Made by a program: the position numbers and the translations under genes. A DNA stretch of 64,000 nt. Source: JAQGMV01 sp963828715. Lineage in GTDB: Bacteria; Pseudomonadota; Gammaproteobacteria; Burkholderiales; SG8-41. The DNA lies in the NCBI GenBank assembly GCA_963828715.1, contig CAWHFX010000020.1:62001-126000 (forward strand), written 5' to 3'. The notes under the pieces are model-generated. The model saw only the letters and a program-made list of their open reading frames with translations. It was not told where the DNA came from and did no database searches. Every line of letters begins with the position of its first letter. Within the stretch, counting starts at the first letter, position 1. This document shows, one piece after another, positions 53,914 through 62,244 of the stretch.

Positions 53914-54930
53914 ATGAAATCTCAGCATTTCGCGTCGGCGGTCGCTGTCGCCGCTGTGCTCTGGGCCTGCACCGTGCCGGTCCGCGCCGCGGATTCGGAG
54001 GCGTGGCAGCCGACGAAGGCCGTGGAATTCATCATCCCCGCTGGCACCGGCGGCGGCGCCGATCAAATGGCCCGACTGTTACAGGGCATCGTCGTCAAGC
54101 ACGGCCTCATGAAGCAGTCCCTCATCCCGATCAACAAGGCCGGAGGCGCCGGCGCAGAGGGGTTTCTGGACGTCAAGGCCGCGAAAGGCGATGCCCACAA
54201 GATCGTCATCACGCTCTCCAATGTCTTCACCACGCCCCTTGCGACCGGAGTGCCGTTCAACTGGAAGGACATGACACCGGTCGCGATGCTCGCGCTCGAT
54301 CAGTTCGTGCTGTGGGTCAATGCAGAGTCCCCGTACACGACCGCCAAGGACTACATCGAGGCGGCGAAGAAGGCGGGTCCCGGCAAATTCAAGATGGCCG
54401 GCACTGGCTCGAAACAGGAAGACCAGATCATCAGCGCCTCGATCGAAAAGGCAACCGGAGCCAAGTTCACCTACGTTCCCTTCAAGGGCGGCGGCGACGT
54501 GGCGACCCAGCTCGTTGGAAAGCACGTGGACTCGAGCGTGAACAATCCGATCGAGGCGGTTGCGCAATGGCGAGCGGGGAAACTCCGGCCGCTCTGCGTC
54601 TTCGACGACGAACGTATGCCGTACAAGACGAAAGTAACCGACAAGATGTCGTGGAACGACATCCCGACCTGCAAGGAGGCCGGCGTTCCGACCGACTATG
54701 TAATGCTGCGCGGCATCTTCATGCCTCCCGGCGTTCCCGATGCTGCGGTCAACTACTACGCCGATCTGTTCAAGCGCGTGCGCGAAACGCCTGAGTGGAA
54801 GGAGTTCATGGAGCGCGGCGCGTTCAATCAAAGCTTCATGAGCGGAAAGCAGTTTACCGATTGGCTTACGAAGGCCGAGCAGCAGCACGCGAATCTCATG
54901 AAGGAGGCGGGCTTCCTTGCCAAGAAGTAG
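53914..54930 (+). CDS. tctC: TctC periplasmic receptor of a complete TTT transporter
   Basis: This 338-residue receptor has a signal peptide (AVAVAAVLWACTVPVRA, cleavage near AAD), the opening TKAVEFIIPAGTGGGADQMARL and the second-domain YVPFKGGGDVATQL. Unlike the three orphan receptors in this window it is followed directly by tctB and tctA. It has a good AGGAGGAG site. The neighbouring Oxc and Frc genes suggest a dicarboxylate such as oxalate as ligand, but this is not shown by sequence. Confidence 0.93.
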   Translation: MKSQHFASAVAVAAVLWACTVPVRAADSEAWQPTKAVEFIIPAGTGGGADQMARLLQGIVVKHGLMKQSLIPINKAGGAGAEGFLDVKAAKGDAHKIVITLSNVFTTPLATGVPFNWKDMTPVAMLALDQFVLWVNAESPYTTAKDYIEAAKKAGPGKFKMAGTGSKQEDQIISASIEKATGAKFTYVPFKGGGDVATQLVGKHVDSSVNNPIEAVAQWRAGKLRPLCVFDDERMPYKTKVTDKMSWNDIPTCKEAGVPTDYVMLRGIFMPPGVPDAAVNYYADLFKRVRETPEWKEFMERGAFNQSFMSGKQFTDWLTKAEQQHANLMKEAGFLAKK

Positions 54931-54980
54931 CTATCGGCCGCGTGTTCCAAACGTCGCTGCTCCGGGCGACGTGAGACGCA

Positions 54981-55556
54981 ATGCATGCGGGCGGCACGCA
55001 GTTGCCTTCTCACGAGCACGAGCGCTTGCGGATGGATGATCGGCTCGAACGCGCGGGCCAGACTCGGAGCGGCATAAGCCGGCGCTCCGCCGAGATTGCG
55101 GTCGCAGGCGTCCTGTTCCTACTGGGCGCACTGGTGGTTTCCGACAGTCTTCGCCTCGGCGCAAGCTGGGGCTCGGACGGGCCTGAAGCCGGCTATTTCC
55201 CGTTTTACGTCGGCCTCATCATCTGCATCTCGAGCGCAGGCCTGCTCGTGCAGGTGCTGCGCAACAGGGTACCAGTGCGCGATCCGCTGTTTGTGGAAAC
55301 CGAGTCACTAAGGCGCGTGCTTTCGGTGCTCGTTCCCGCGGCGATCTTCGTGCTCGCAATCCAGTTGATCGGCCTCTACGTAGCCGCGGCGTTCTACATC
55401 GCGAGCTTCATGTTCTGGCTCGGCCGCTACAGCGTTGCGAAGAGCGTGCTCGTAGGTGTGCTGATCAGCGCCGTGGCGTTCGTCACGTTCGAAATCTGGT
55501 TTCAGGTGCCGCTCTACAAGGGCGCTTTCAATCCGCTCGCATTTCTGGGCTATTGA
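54981..55556 (+). CDS. tctB: TctB small membrane subunit
   Basis: TctB is the small four-helix subunit of tripartite tricarboxylate transporters. The 191-residue protein has four predicted helices (about 38-57, 72-92, 110-130, 160-185) and the characteristic GPEAGYFPFYVGLI signature. The ATG at 54981 is only weakly supported by a ribosome site; an in-frame ATG at 55032 would remove 17 polar residues. It lies between tctC and tctA. Confidence 0.9.
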   Translation: MHAGGTQLPSHEHERLRMDDRLERAGQTRSGISRRSAEIAVAGVLFLLGALVVSDSLRLGASWGSDGPEAGYFPFYVGLIICISSAGLLVQVLRNRVPVRDPLFVETESLRRVLSVLVPAAIFVLAIQLIGLYVAAAFYIASFMFWLGRYSVAKSVLVGVLISAVAFVTFEIWFQVPLYKGAFNPLAFLGY

Positions 55557-55687
55557 AGTGTTTTCTGCTCTGGCCCTCGTACGTGGAACAAGGTACTAAT
55601 CGGCGCCTGAATGATTCGTGCGCGGGGCCCCGCTGCTTCACAGCCCCCGCTTACCGACAGGTGTGGTTCTAACAGAAGGAAAACTAG

Positions 55688-57202
55688 TTGGAAGACCTCG
55701 CAGCACTGTTCAACGGCTTTGCCGTCGCACTCACGCCGTTCAATCTGCTGCTCATGTTCATCGGCGTGAGCCTCGGCGTGATCATCGGCGTCCTGCCGGG
55801 CCTTGGCGGCGCGAACGGTATCGCGATCCTGCTGCCGCTGACGTTCACCATGCCGCCGACGTCCGCGATCATCATGCTCTCGTGCATCTACTGGGGCGCG
55901 TTGTTCGGGGGCGCGATCACGTCCATTCTGTTTAACATACCGGGCGAGCCGTGGTCGGTCGCAACCACGTTCGACGGGTATCCCATGGCGCAGCAGGGCC
56001 GTGCCGGCGAGGCGCTGACGGCGGCTTTCACTTCGTCGTTCGTCGGTGCGCTGGTGGCCGTGCTGATGATCACGTTCCTTGCGCCGCTCGTCGCCCGCTT
56101 CGCGCTGCAGTTCGGGCCGCCCGAATTCTTCTCGGTCTATTTCCTGACCTTCTGCAGCTTCATCGGCATGGGCAAGGAGCCGCCGCTCAAGATCATGGCG
56201 GCGATGATGCTCGGCTTCGCGCTCGCGGCGGTGGGTATCGATACGGTGACCGGCCAGTTGCGTCTCATGTTCGGCCTTCAGGAGCTGATGCGCGGCTTCG
56301 ACTTTCTCATCGCGGTCATCGGGCTCTTCGGCATCGGCGAGATCCTGCTGTCGATGGAAGAGGGCCTGTCGTTTTCGGGCCGCGCGGCGAAGATCAATCC
56401 GAAGGTCGTGCTCGAAACGTGGGCGAAGCTGCCACAATACTGGGCGACGTCGCTCAGAAGTTGCCTCATCGGCTGCTGGCTTGGGATTACGCCCGGCGGC
56501 GCGACGCCGGCCTCGTTCATGTCCTATGGTGTTGCGAAGCGCGTATCGAAGAACGGCCACAAGTTCGGCGCCGGTGAGATCGAAGGTGTCATTGCGCCGG
56601 AAACTGCGGCGCACGCGGCCGGCACGTCCGCACTGTTGCCCATGCTGTCGCTCGGCATTCCCGGTTCGCCCACCGCTGCCGTGCTGCTCGGCGGCTTGCT
56701 CATCTGGGGCCTGCAGCCCGGACCCTTGTTGTTCGTCGAGCAGATGGATTTCGTGTGGGGCCTCATCGCCAGCATGTATCTCGGCAATATCGCGGGGCTG
56801 GTAATCGTGCTCACGTGCGTGCCGCTGTTCGCGGCGATTCTGCGCATTCCGTTCTCGATCATCGCACCGGTGATCGTGGTGATCTGCGCGATCGGCGCTT
56901 ACACGGTCCACAACGCCATGTTCGACATATGGCTCATGCTCATCTTCGGCATCGCCGGCTACGCCTTCAAGAAGCTCGCCTATCCGCTCGCGCCTCTCGT
57001 GCTGGCGCTGGTGCTCGGCGACAAGGCCGAAGATGCCTTCCGGCAGTCGATGCTGATCTCGCAGGGCGACCTGCGGGTCTTCTTCAGCGACTGGCTGGTG
57101 GGGTCGATCATGACGCTTGGTCTCATCATGCTGTTCTGGCCCGCGTTCAGCCGCTGGCGGGCACGGACTCGCACCAGCGCGCCCGCAGCCAGCGCCGGCT
57201 GA
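55688..57202 (+). CDS. tctA: TctA large membrane subunit
   Basis: TctA is the main permease of the secondary transporter, with about 11-12 helices in 504 residues. It has the family motif GVIIGVLPGLGGANGIAILLPLTF near residue 30 (partly quoted) and a duplicated second copy ALGIPGSPTAAVLLGG (about residue 325). The start is TTG at 55688 behind AAGGAA. It is followed 42 nt later by the oxalyl-CoA decarboxylase gene, which supports a carboxylate substrate linked to that pathway. Confidence 0.93.
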   Translation: MEDLAALFNGFAVALTPFNLLLMFIGVSLGVIIGVLPGLGGANGIAILLPLTFTMPPTSAIIMLSCIYWGALFGGAITSILFNIPGEPWSVATTFDGYPMAQQGRAGEALTAAFTSSFVGALVAVLMITFLAPLVARFALQFGPPEFFSVYFLTFCSFIGMGKEPPLKIMAAMMLGFALAAVGIDTVTGQLRLMFGLQELMRGFDFLIAVIGLFGIGEILLSMEEGLSFSGRAAKINPKVVLETWAKLPQYWATSLRSCLIGCWLGITPGGATPASFMSYGVAKRVSKNGHKFGAGEIEGVIAPETAAHAAGTSALLPMLSLGIPGSPTAAVLLGGLLIWGLQPGPLLFVEQMDFVWGLIASMYLGNIAGLVIVLTCVPLFAAILRIPFSIIAPVIVVICAIGAYTVHNAMFDIWLMLIFGIAGYAFKKLAYPLAPLVLALVLGDKAEDAFRQSMLISQGDLRVFFSDWLVGSIMTLGLIMLFWPAFSRWRARTRTSAPAASAG

Positions 57203-57244
57203 CGTTAGAATTCAATCGCCGCCAATAACGCGAGGGATCTCAAA

Positions 57245-58972
57245 ATGGACATGCAGACTGACACGCAACTCGAAGTGACCGACGGCTTTCATCTCGTCAT
57301 CGAGGCACTCAAGCTGAACGGTATCGATACGATCTTCGGTCTGCCGGGAATTCCGATTACCGATCTCACGCGCAAGGCGCAGGCGGCCGGTATGCGCGTG
57401 ATCGCATTCCGCCACGAGCAGAACGCCGGCAATGCGGCGGCGATCACGGGTTTCATGACGCAGAAGCCCGGCATCTGTCTCACCGTTTCGGCCCCGGGTT
57501 TTCTGAACGGCCTCACCGCACTGGCGAATGCCACGACCAACTGTTTCCCGATGATCCTCATCAGCGGCTCGAGCGAGCGTGAGATCGTGGATCTGCAGCA
57601 GGGCGACTACGAGGAAATGGATCAGCTCGCGATCGCGAAGCCGCTGTGCAAGGCCGCGTTTCGCGTGCTGCATGCGGAGGACATCGGCGTAGGTATTGCG
57701 CGGGCGATCCGCGCGGCCGTGTCCGGACGGCCCGGTGGCGTGTACCTCGATCTTCCGGCGCGAATCTTCCCGCAGAGCGTCGATGCGGAGCTCGGCAGGA
57801 AATCGCTGATCAAGGTGATCGATCCGGCGCCGCGCCAGATCCCGGCGCCAGAGGCCGTGCAGCGTGCGCTCAATCTGCTCGGCGGTGCGAAGCGGCCGCT
57901 GATTCTTCTCGGCAAGGGCGCTGCGTATGCGCAGGCCGATGAGCAGATCCGCATGCTGGTCGAGAAGACAGGTATACCGTACCTGCCGATGTCGATGGCG
58001 AAGGGCTTGCTGCCCGACACGCATCCGCAATGCGCGTCCGCCGCGCGCTCGTTCGTGCTGCCGGAAGCCGACGTCGTGCTGCTGATCGGCGCGCGGCTGA
58101 ACTGGCTGCTCTCGCATGGCAAGGGCAAGACGTGGGGCGGCAAGACTTCGAAGCAGTGGGGCGGACAGCGCTTCATCCAGGTCGACATCTCGCCGCAGGA
58201 GGCGGACAGCAACGTGCGCATCGATGCCCCCGTCGTGGGCGACATCGGATCGTGCGTATCGGCGCTGCTGGCCGGCATCGGCTCCGAATGGGCGAAGCCG
58301 CCCGCAGACTGGCTGAACGCGGTCGCCGAGCGCAAGAACAAGAACATCGCGAGAATGGGTGAGACGCTTGCGAAGAATCCTTCGCCGATGAATTTCCATA
58401 GCGCGCTCAACGTCGTGCGCGACATCATCAAAGCGAATCCCGACGCGCTCCTCGTGAACGAAGGCGCGAATGCGCTCGACTTCACCCGCAGCATCGTCGA
58501 CATGTACAAGCCACGCAAGCGCCTCGACGTCGGCACCTGGGGCGTGATGGGTATCGGCATGGGGTTCGCCGTGGCGGCCGCAGTGGTGAGCGGCGAGCAG
58601 GTGATTGCGATCGAGGGCGACAGTGCGTTCGGCTTCTCCGGCATGGAGCTGGAGACAGTCTGCCGCTACGATCTGCCGGTATGCGTCGTGATCATGAACA
58701 ACAACGGCGTCTACCGCGGCGATGAGCGCAATCCGACGGGGGGGCCCGATCCGGCGCCGCTCGTGTTCGTGAAGGATGCGCGTTACGAAAAGATCATCGA
58801 GGCATTCGGCGGTGTGGGCGTGTATGCCAGGACGCCGGACGAGTTGCGGAACGGAATGGAGGAAGCGATCCGGTCGCGCAAGCCGACGCTCATCAACGCG
58901 GTGATCGACGAAGGCGCGGGCACCGAGAGCGGCCGGATTACGGCGCTTAACCCGACCGCCAAGAAAAAATAA
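57245..58972 (+). CDS. oxc: Oxalyl-CoA decarboxylase
   Basis: Oxc converts oxalyl-CoA to formyl-CoA and CO2 with thiamine diphosphate. The 575-residue protein matches the Oxalobacter enzyme in long blocks such as GIPIT, FRHEQNAG (Glu58 for ThDP activation), TVSAPGFLNG, SGSSEREIVDLQQGDYEEMDQ, GTWGVMGIGMG and the ThDP-Mg motif GDSAFGFSGMELE (Asp459) with NNNGVY. The ADP-activator region (LIGARLNWL) is also present. It follows tctA and precedes frc by 15 nt, so the three genes form one operon. Confidence 0.97.
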   Translation: MDMQTDTQLEVTDGFHLVIEALKLNGIDTIFGLPGIPITDLTRKAQAAGMRVIAFRHEQNAGNAAAITGFMTQKPGICLTVSAPGFLNGLTALANATTNCFPMILISGSSEREIVDLQQGDYEEMDQLAIAKPLCKAAFRVLHAEDIGVGIARAIRAAVSGRPGGVYLDLPARIFPQSVDAELGRKSLIKVIDPAPRQIPAPEAVQRALNLLGGAKRPLILLGKGAAYAQADEQIRMLVEKTGIPYLPMSMAKGLLPDTHPQCASAARSFVLPEADVVLLIGARLNWLLSHGKGKTWGGKTSKQWGGQRFIQVDISPQEADSNVRIDAPVVGDIGSCVSALLAGIGSEWAKPPADWLNAVAERKNKNIARMGETLAKNPSPMNFHSALNVVRDIIKANPDALLVNEGANALDFTRSIVDMYKPRKRLDVGTWGVMGIGMGFAVAAAVVSGEQVIAIEGDSAFGFSGMELETVCRYDLPVCVVIMNNNGVYRGDERNPTGGPDPAPLVFVKDARYEKIIEAFGGVGVYARTPDELRNGMEEAIRSRKPTLINAVIDEGAGTESGRITALNPTAKKK

Positions 58973-58987
58973 GATCTGGAGACCGGA

Positions 58988-60259
58988 ATGGAAGCACTGA
59001 AGGGCGTACGTATTCTCGATATGACGCACGTGCAGGCGGGGCCGACATGCTCGCAGCTCCTCGCCTGGATGGGCGCTGACGTGATCAAGTTCGAACCGCC
59101 GCAGGGCGACGCGACACGCGGCCAGCTGCGCGACGTGCCGAACGCGGACAGCCTCTACTTCACGATGCTCAACTGCAACAAGCGGTCGATCACCGTGAAC
59201 ATGAAGACGCCACAGGGCAAGACCGTGTTCGTCGATCTGCTCAAGAAGTGCGACATCATCATGGAGAACTTCGGGCCGGGTGTGCTCGATCGTTTCGGTT
59301 TTCCATGGGACAAGATCCGCGAGATCAATCCGAAGATCGTGATGGGCTCCATCAAGGGCTTTGGATCGACTGGTCCTTATGCGGATTTCAAGGCATACGA
59401 GAACGTCGCGCAGGCGATGGGCGGTGCGATGAGCACGACCGGTGTGCCCGACGGCCCGCCTTTCGTGACGGGCGCGCAGATCGGTGACTCGGGAACGGGG
59501 CTGCATCTCGCGATCGGACTGCTGGCCGCGCTGCACCAGGCCAATCGCACCGGGCAGGGGCAGTACGTCGAAGTCGCGATGATGGACGGTGTCATGAATC
59601 TCTGTCGCGTCAAGTTCCGCGATCATCAGCGTCTGACGCATGGCGAGCTGACCGAGTATTCGGTGCCGACGTACAAGGGCATGGGTGAAGTGCCGCGCGC
59701 GGGCAACGATTCAGGTGGCGGCCAGCTTGGAAATGCCATTCACTGCAAGCCGCACGGGGCGAACGACTGGATCTACGTCGTCGTGCAGGAAGCTGTCTGG
59801 GAACCGCTGGCAAAGCGCATCGGACCCGAGGTCGGCATGCCCGATCTCGTCAACGATCCACACCTCGCGAAGATCGGTGAGCGGCGCAAACACCAGCAGC
59901 TCGTGTGGACGCTCATCGCGAAATTCGCGGAGAAGTACACCAAGCGCGAGTTCATGGAGATCCTGAACGAGCTGGATGTGCCGTGTGGCCCGATCATGTC
60001 GACCCAGGATCTGGCGAACGACGAGCACGTCCGTGGGCGCGACATGTGGGTGGAGCTCGACCATCCGCAAAGAGGCAAGTGGTTCAACGTCGGCATGCCG
60101 ATCAAGCTGTCGGACTCACCGGCTGTCATCAGGCGTTCGCCGACGCTGGGCGAGCACACGAACGAGATCCTGAAGGAGGTGCTCGGCTATTCTGACGAAC
60201 AGGTAACGTCACTCAGGAACGCGGGCGCGTTCAGCTTGCCGCCGAAGAAGGCAGCGTAA
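58988..60259 (+). CDS. frc: Formyl-CoA:oxalate CoA-transferase
   Basis: Frc moves CoA from formyl-CoA to oxalate, giving oxalyl-CoA and free formate. The 423-residue family III transferase has THVQAGPTCSQLLAWMGADVIK, the catalytic Asp167 in AQIGDSGTG aligned to Asp169 of the Oxalobacter enzyme, and a glycine loop GNDSGGGQ (240-247). Similarity to characterised Frc is high across the length, so I place it as Frc and not as a generic CaiB protein. The enzyme cycles with Oxc to degrade oxalate. Confidence 0.95.
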   Translation: MEALKGVRILDMTHVQAGPTCSQLLAWMGADVIKFEPPQGDATRGQLRDVPNADSLYFTMLNCNKRSITVNMKTPQGKTVFVDLLKKCDIIMENFGPGVLDRFGFPWDKIREINPKIVMGSIKGFGSTGPYADFKAYENVAQAMGGAMSTTGVPDGPPFVTGAQIGDSGTGLHLAIGLLAALHQANRTGQGQYVEVAMMDGVMNLCRVKFRDHQRLTHGELTEYSVPTYKGMGEVPRAGNDSGGGQLGNAIHCKPHGANDWIYVVVQEAVWEPLAKRIGPEVGMPDLVNDPHLAKIGERRKHQQLVWTLIAKFAEKYTKREFMEILNELDVPCGPIMSTQDLANDEHVRGRDMWVELDHPQRGKWFNVGMPIKLSDSPAVIRRSPTLGEHTNEILKEVLGYSDEQVTSLRNAGAFSLPPKKAA

Positions 60260-60283
60260 CCGCCGCTTTCTTCGGCAAACGAC

Positions 60284-60311
60284 ACGGAAGGGAACCCAGG
60301 TTCCCCTCCGT
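60284..60311. terminator. Hairpin after frc
   Basis: ACGGAAGGGAACC and GGTTCCCCTCCGT pair with one mismatch, leaving a short CCAG-type loop. It is 25 nt past the frc stop. There is no T-tract, so it may be a partial terminator or an mRNA-stabilising structure before the formyltransferase gene. Confidence 0.5.
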
Positions 60312-60400
60312 GACCCTCCTCTCCTCACACCACAACCATAAACGAACACAGTGGGACGAGAAACGCAGCATAATGGTTTGGCATCGATCTGCAGACAAAC

Positions 60401-61333
60401 ATGAAAATAGCGATCATTGGGCAACAAGACTTCGGAAAAGCAGTGCTGGAAGCATTCCTCAAGCGCGGCGAGGAGATCGCGGGCGTTTTCTGTGCACCCG
60501 AGAAAGCGGGCGCGAGAGCGGATCCGCTGCGGGCCGCCGCTGAAGAGCGCAGCCTGAAGGTCTTTCAGTTCAAATCGCTGCGCAGTCCCGAAGCGCACGA
60601 CGCATTGAAGGGCCTTGCCGTCGACCTCGGCATCATGGCTTACGTGCTCCAGTTTGCGCCCGACACCTTCACGCAATTGCCGCGGCTCGGAACGATTCAA
60701 TATCATCCGTCGCTGCTTCCGAAGTACCGCGGCCCGTCATCGATCAACTGGCCGATCATCCGCGGCGACACGCGTACCGGCCTCACCATATTCCGCCCGA
60801 ATGAAGGTCTCGACGAAGGCCCCATCGTTTTGCAGAAGGAATGCTCGATCGGTCCGGACGATACCCTCGGGGACGTCTATTTCAACCATCTGTTCCCGCT
60901 GGGCGTCGAAGCAATGCTCGAAGCGGCCGACCTCGTGCACGCCGGAAAGCACACGGAGCGCGCGCAGGACGAGTCGCAGGCCAGCTACGAAGGCTGGTGC
61001 CGCGAGGCCGAGGCGCGCATCAACTGGTCGAATCACGTGGATTTCGTCTACAACACGATCCGTGCATGCAATCCCGCGCCGGGTGCGTGGACCACGTTGA
61101 ACGGGCAGAAGCTGCAGATCTTCGATGCGCGCAAGCATCCATACCGCCGTTTTGCAGACGTCGCCGGGAAGATCGGCGAGATCTCGGCGCTCTCGGAAAC
61201 GAGCTTCCGGGTGACCGCGCAGGGTGGTGCGATCGAGGTGTTGCGCGCCCGCGGTGCGGACGGCAAGAAGGTGACCGGAGGCGAGCTCGCGCGCGCGAAT
61301 GGGCTTTCGAACGGCGCGGTGTTGGGGAGTTGA
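60401..61333 (+). CDS. Stand-alone 10-formyl-THF hydrolase/formyltransferase-like protein
   Basis: The 310-residue protein resembles the N-terminal hydrolase domain of 10-formyltetrahydrofolate dehydrogenase (ALDH1L1), including KIAIIGQQDFG, YHPSLLPKYRG, INWPIIRGD and LDEGPIVLQKEC. The aldehyde dehydrogenase part is absent. Catalytic His102 and Asp138 are present; the third position is Gln100 where Fmt enzymes have Asn and ALDH1L1 has Ile. A C-terminal Fmt-like domain (about 210-310) follows. It could release formate from 10-formyl-THF or transfer formyl groups. It is 142 nt downstream of frc. Confidence 0.85.
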   Translation: MKIAIIGQQDFGKAVLEAFLKRGEEIAGVFCAPEKAGARADPLRAAAEERSLKVFQFKSLRSPEAHDALKGLAVDLGIMAYVLQFAPDTFTQLPRLGTIQYHPSLLPKYRGPSSINWPIIRGDTRTGLTIFRPNEGLDEGPIVLQKECSIGPDDTLGDVYFNHLFPLGVEAMLEAADLVHAGKHTERAQDESQASYEGWCREAEARINWSNHVDFVYNTIRACNPAPGAWTTLNGQKLQIFDARKHPYRRFADVAGKIGEISALSETSFRVTAQGGAIEVLRARGADGKKVTGGELARANGLSNGAVLGS

Positions 61334-61473
61334 CCGGCGCGGCGCTCGTGTGGGAGCGTCGCTCCTGTGCACCACAAGCGACCCGACCGCTCCGATCCTA
61401 TGGTTTCCGTTCGTGACCGTCCGTCCTTTCGCTGCCTGCCGGACGGCAACGCCGGCGTGCTGCCGAAGCGCGC

Positions 61474-62244
61474 GTGACCCCCGCGCTCCAGATCGCGACT
61501 TCTACCGACTGCGGCAAGGTCCGCACGCACAATGAGGATTTTCTGCAGGCGTCGGCACCGGCGGGCATCGCCGTGCTCGCCGATGGCATGGGCGGCCACA
61601 ATGCCGGCGAAGTGGCCAGCGAGATGGCGGTCCGGCTTACTGCGTGTTCACTGCTTCGCGGGCGCGAGGAAAATCGCGACATGGACGCCATCACCGCCGA
61701 GTCGCTTCTGGCCTCGGCAATCCAGCACGCAAACGAGGAGATCTTTCGCGCCGCGGCGAAAGAGCGAGCCTATCGCGGCATGGGAACGACGATCGTCGCC
61801 GCACTCTGGCATGACGGCGCGGTGAGCGTGGCGCACGTGGGCGACTCGCGCGCGTATCGGCTGCGGGACGGCGAGCTGGAGCCGCTTACCCGCGATCACA
61901 CGGTTGTCCAGGAACAGGTGAATGAGGGCTGGCTCACGCCCGCGCAGGCGCGCTCAATGCCCAACCGGCACGTGCTCACGCGCGCGGTCGGAACCGACCT
62001 CGCCGTGGTCGTGGACGTGCAAACGCATGAGGCCTTGCCGGGAGACGTCTACGTGCTGTGCTCGGACGGTGTGCACGACATGCTGAGCGACCGGGTGATC
62101 CGGGACATCGTGTCGAAGGATGCCGGAGCCGTCGGTGATGCCGCGCGGGCGTTGATCGAGCAGGCGAACGCCGCCGGCGGCGCCGACAATGCATCTGCGA
62201 TCGTCGTGCGCCTTGTCTCGATGGGTAGCGATCGAGGCGCGTGA
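61474..62244 (+). CDS. PP2C-family serine/threonine phosphatase
   Basis: The 256-residue protein has the PP2C metal-binding motifs RTHNEDFL, LADGMGGHNAGEVAS, VAHVGDSRAYRL and GGADNASAIVV, so it is likely to be an active Mn/Mg-dependent phosphatase (Stp/PrpC type). It starts with GTG at 61474. It overlaps the following cyclase gene by four bases (GTGA), showing coupled expression of a phosphatase and a cyclic-nucleotide enzyme. Confidence 0.92.
   Translation: MTPALQIATSTDCGKVRTHNEDFLQASAPAGIAVLADGMGGHNAGEVASEMAVRLTACSLLRGREENRDMDAITAESLLASAIQHANEEIFRAAAKERAYRGMGTTIVAALWHDGAVSVAHVGDSRAYRLRDGELEPLTRDHTVVQEQVNEGWLTPAQARSMPNRHVLTRAVGTDLAVVVDVQTHEALPGDVYVLCSDGVHDMLSDRVIRDIVSKDAGAVGDAARALIEQANAAGGADNASAIVVRLVSMGSDRGA

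Noticed and set aside
57212..59641. An 809-codon minus-strand frame opposite oxc and frc
   Set aside because: It is a shadow of the strongly conserved oxc and frc genes and shows no domain of its own.
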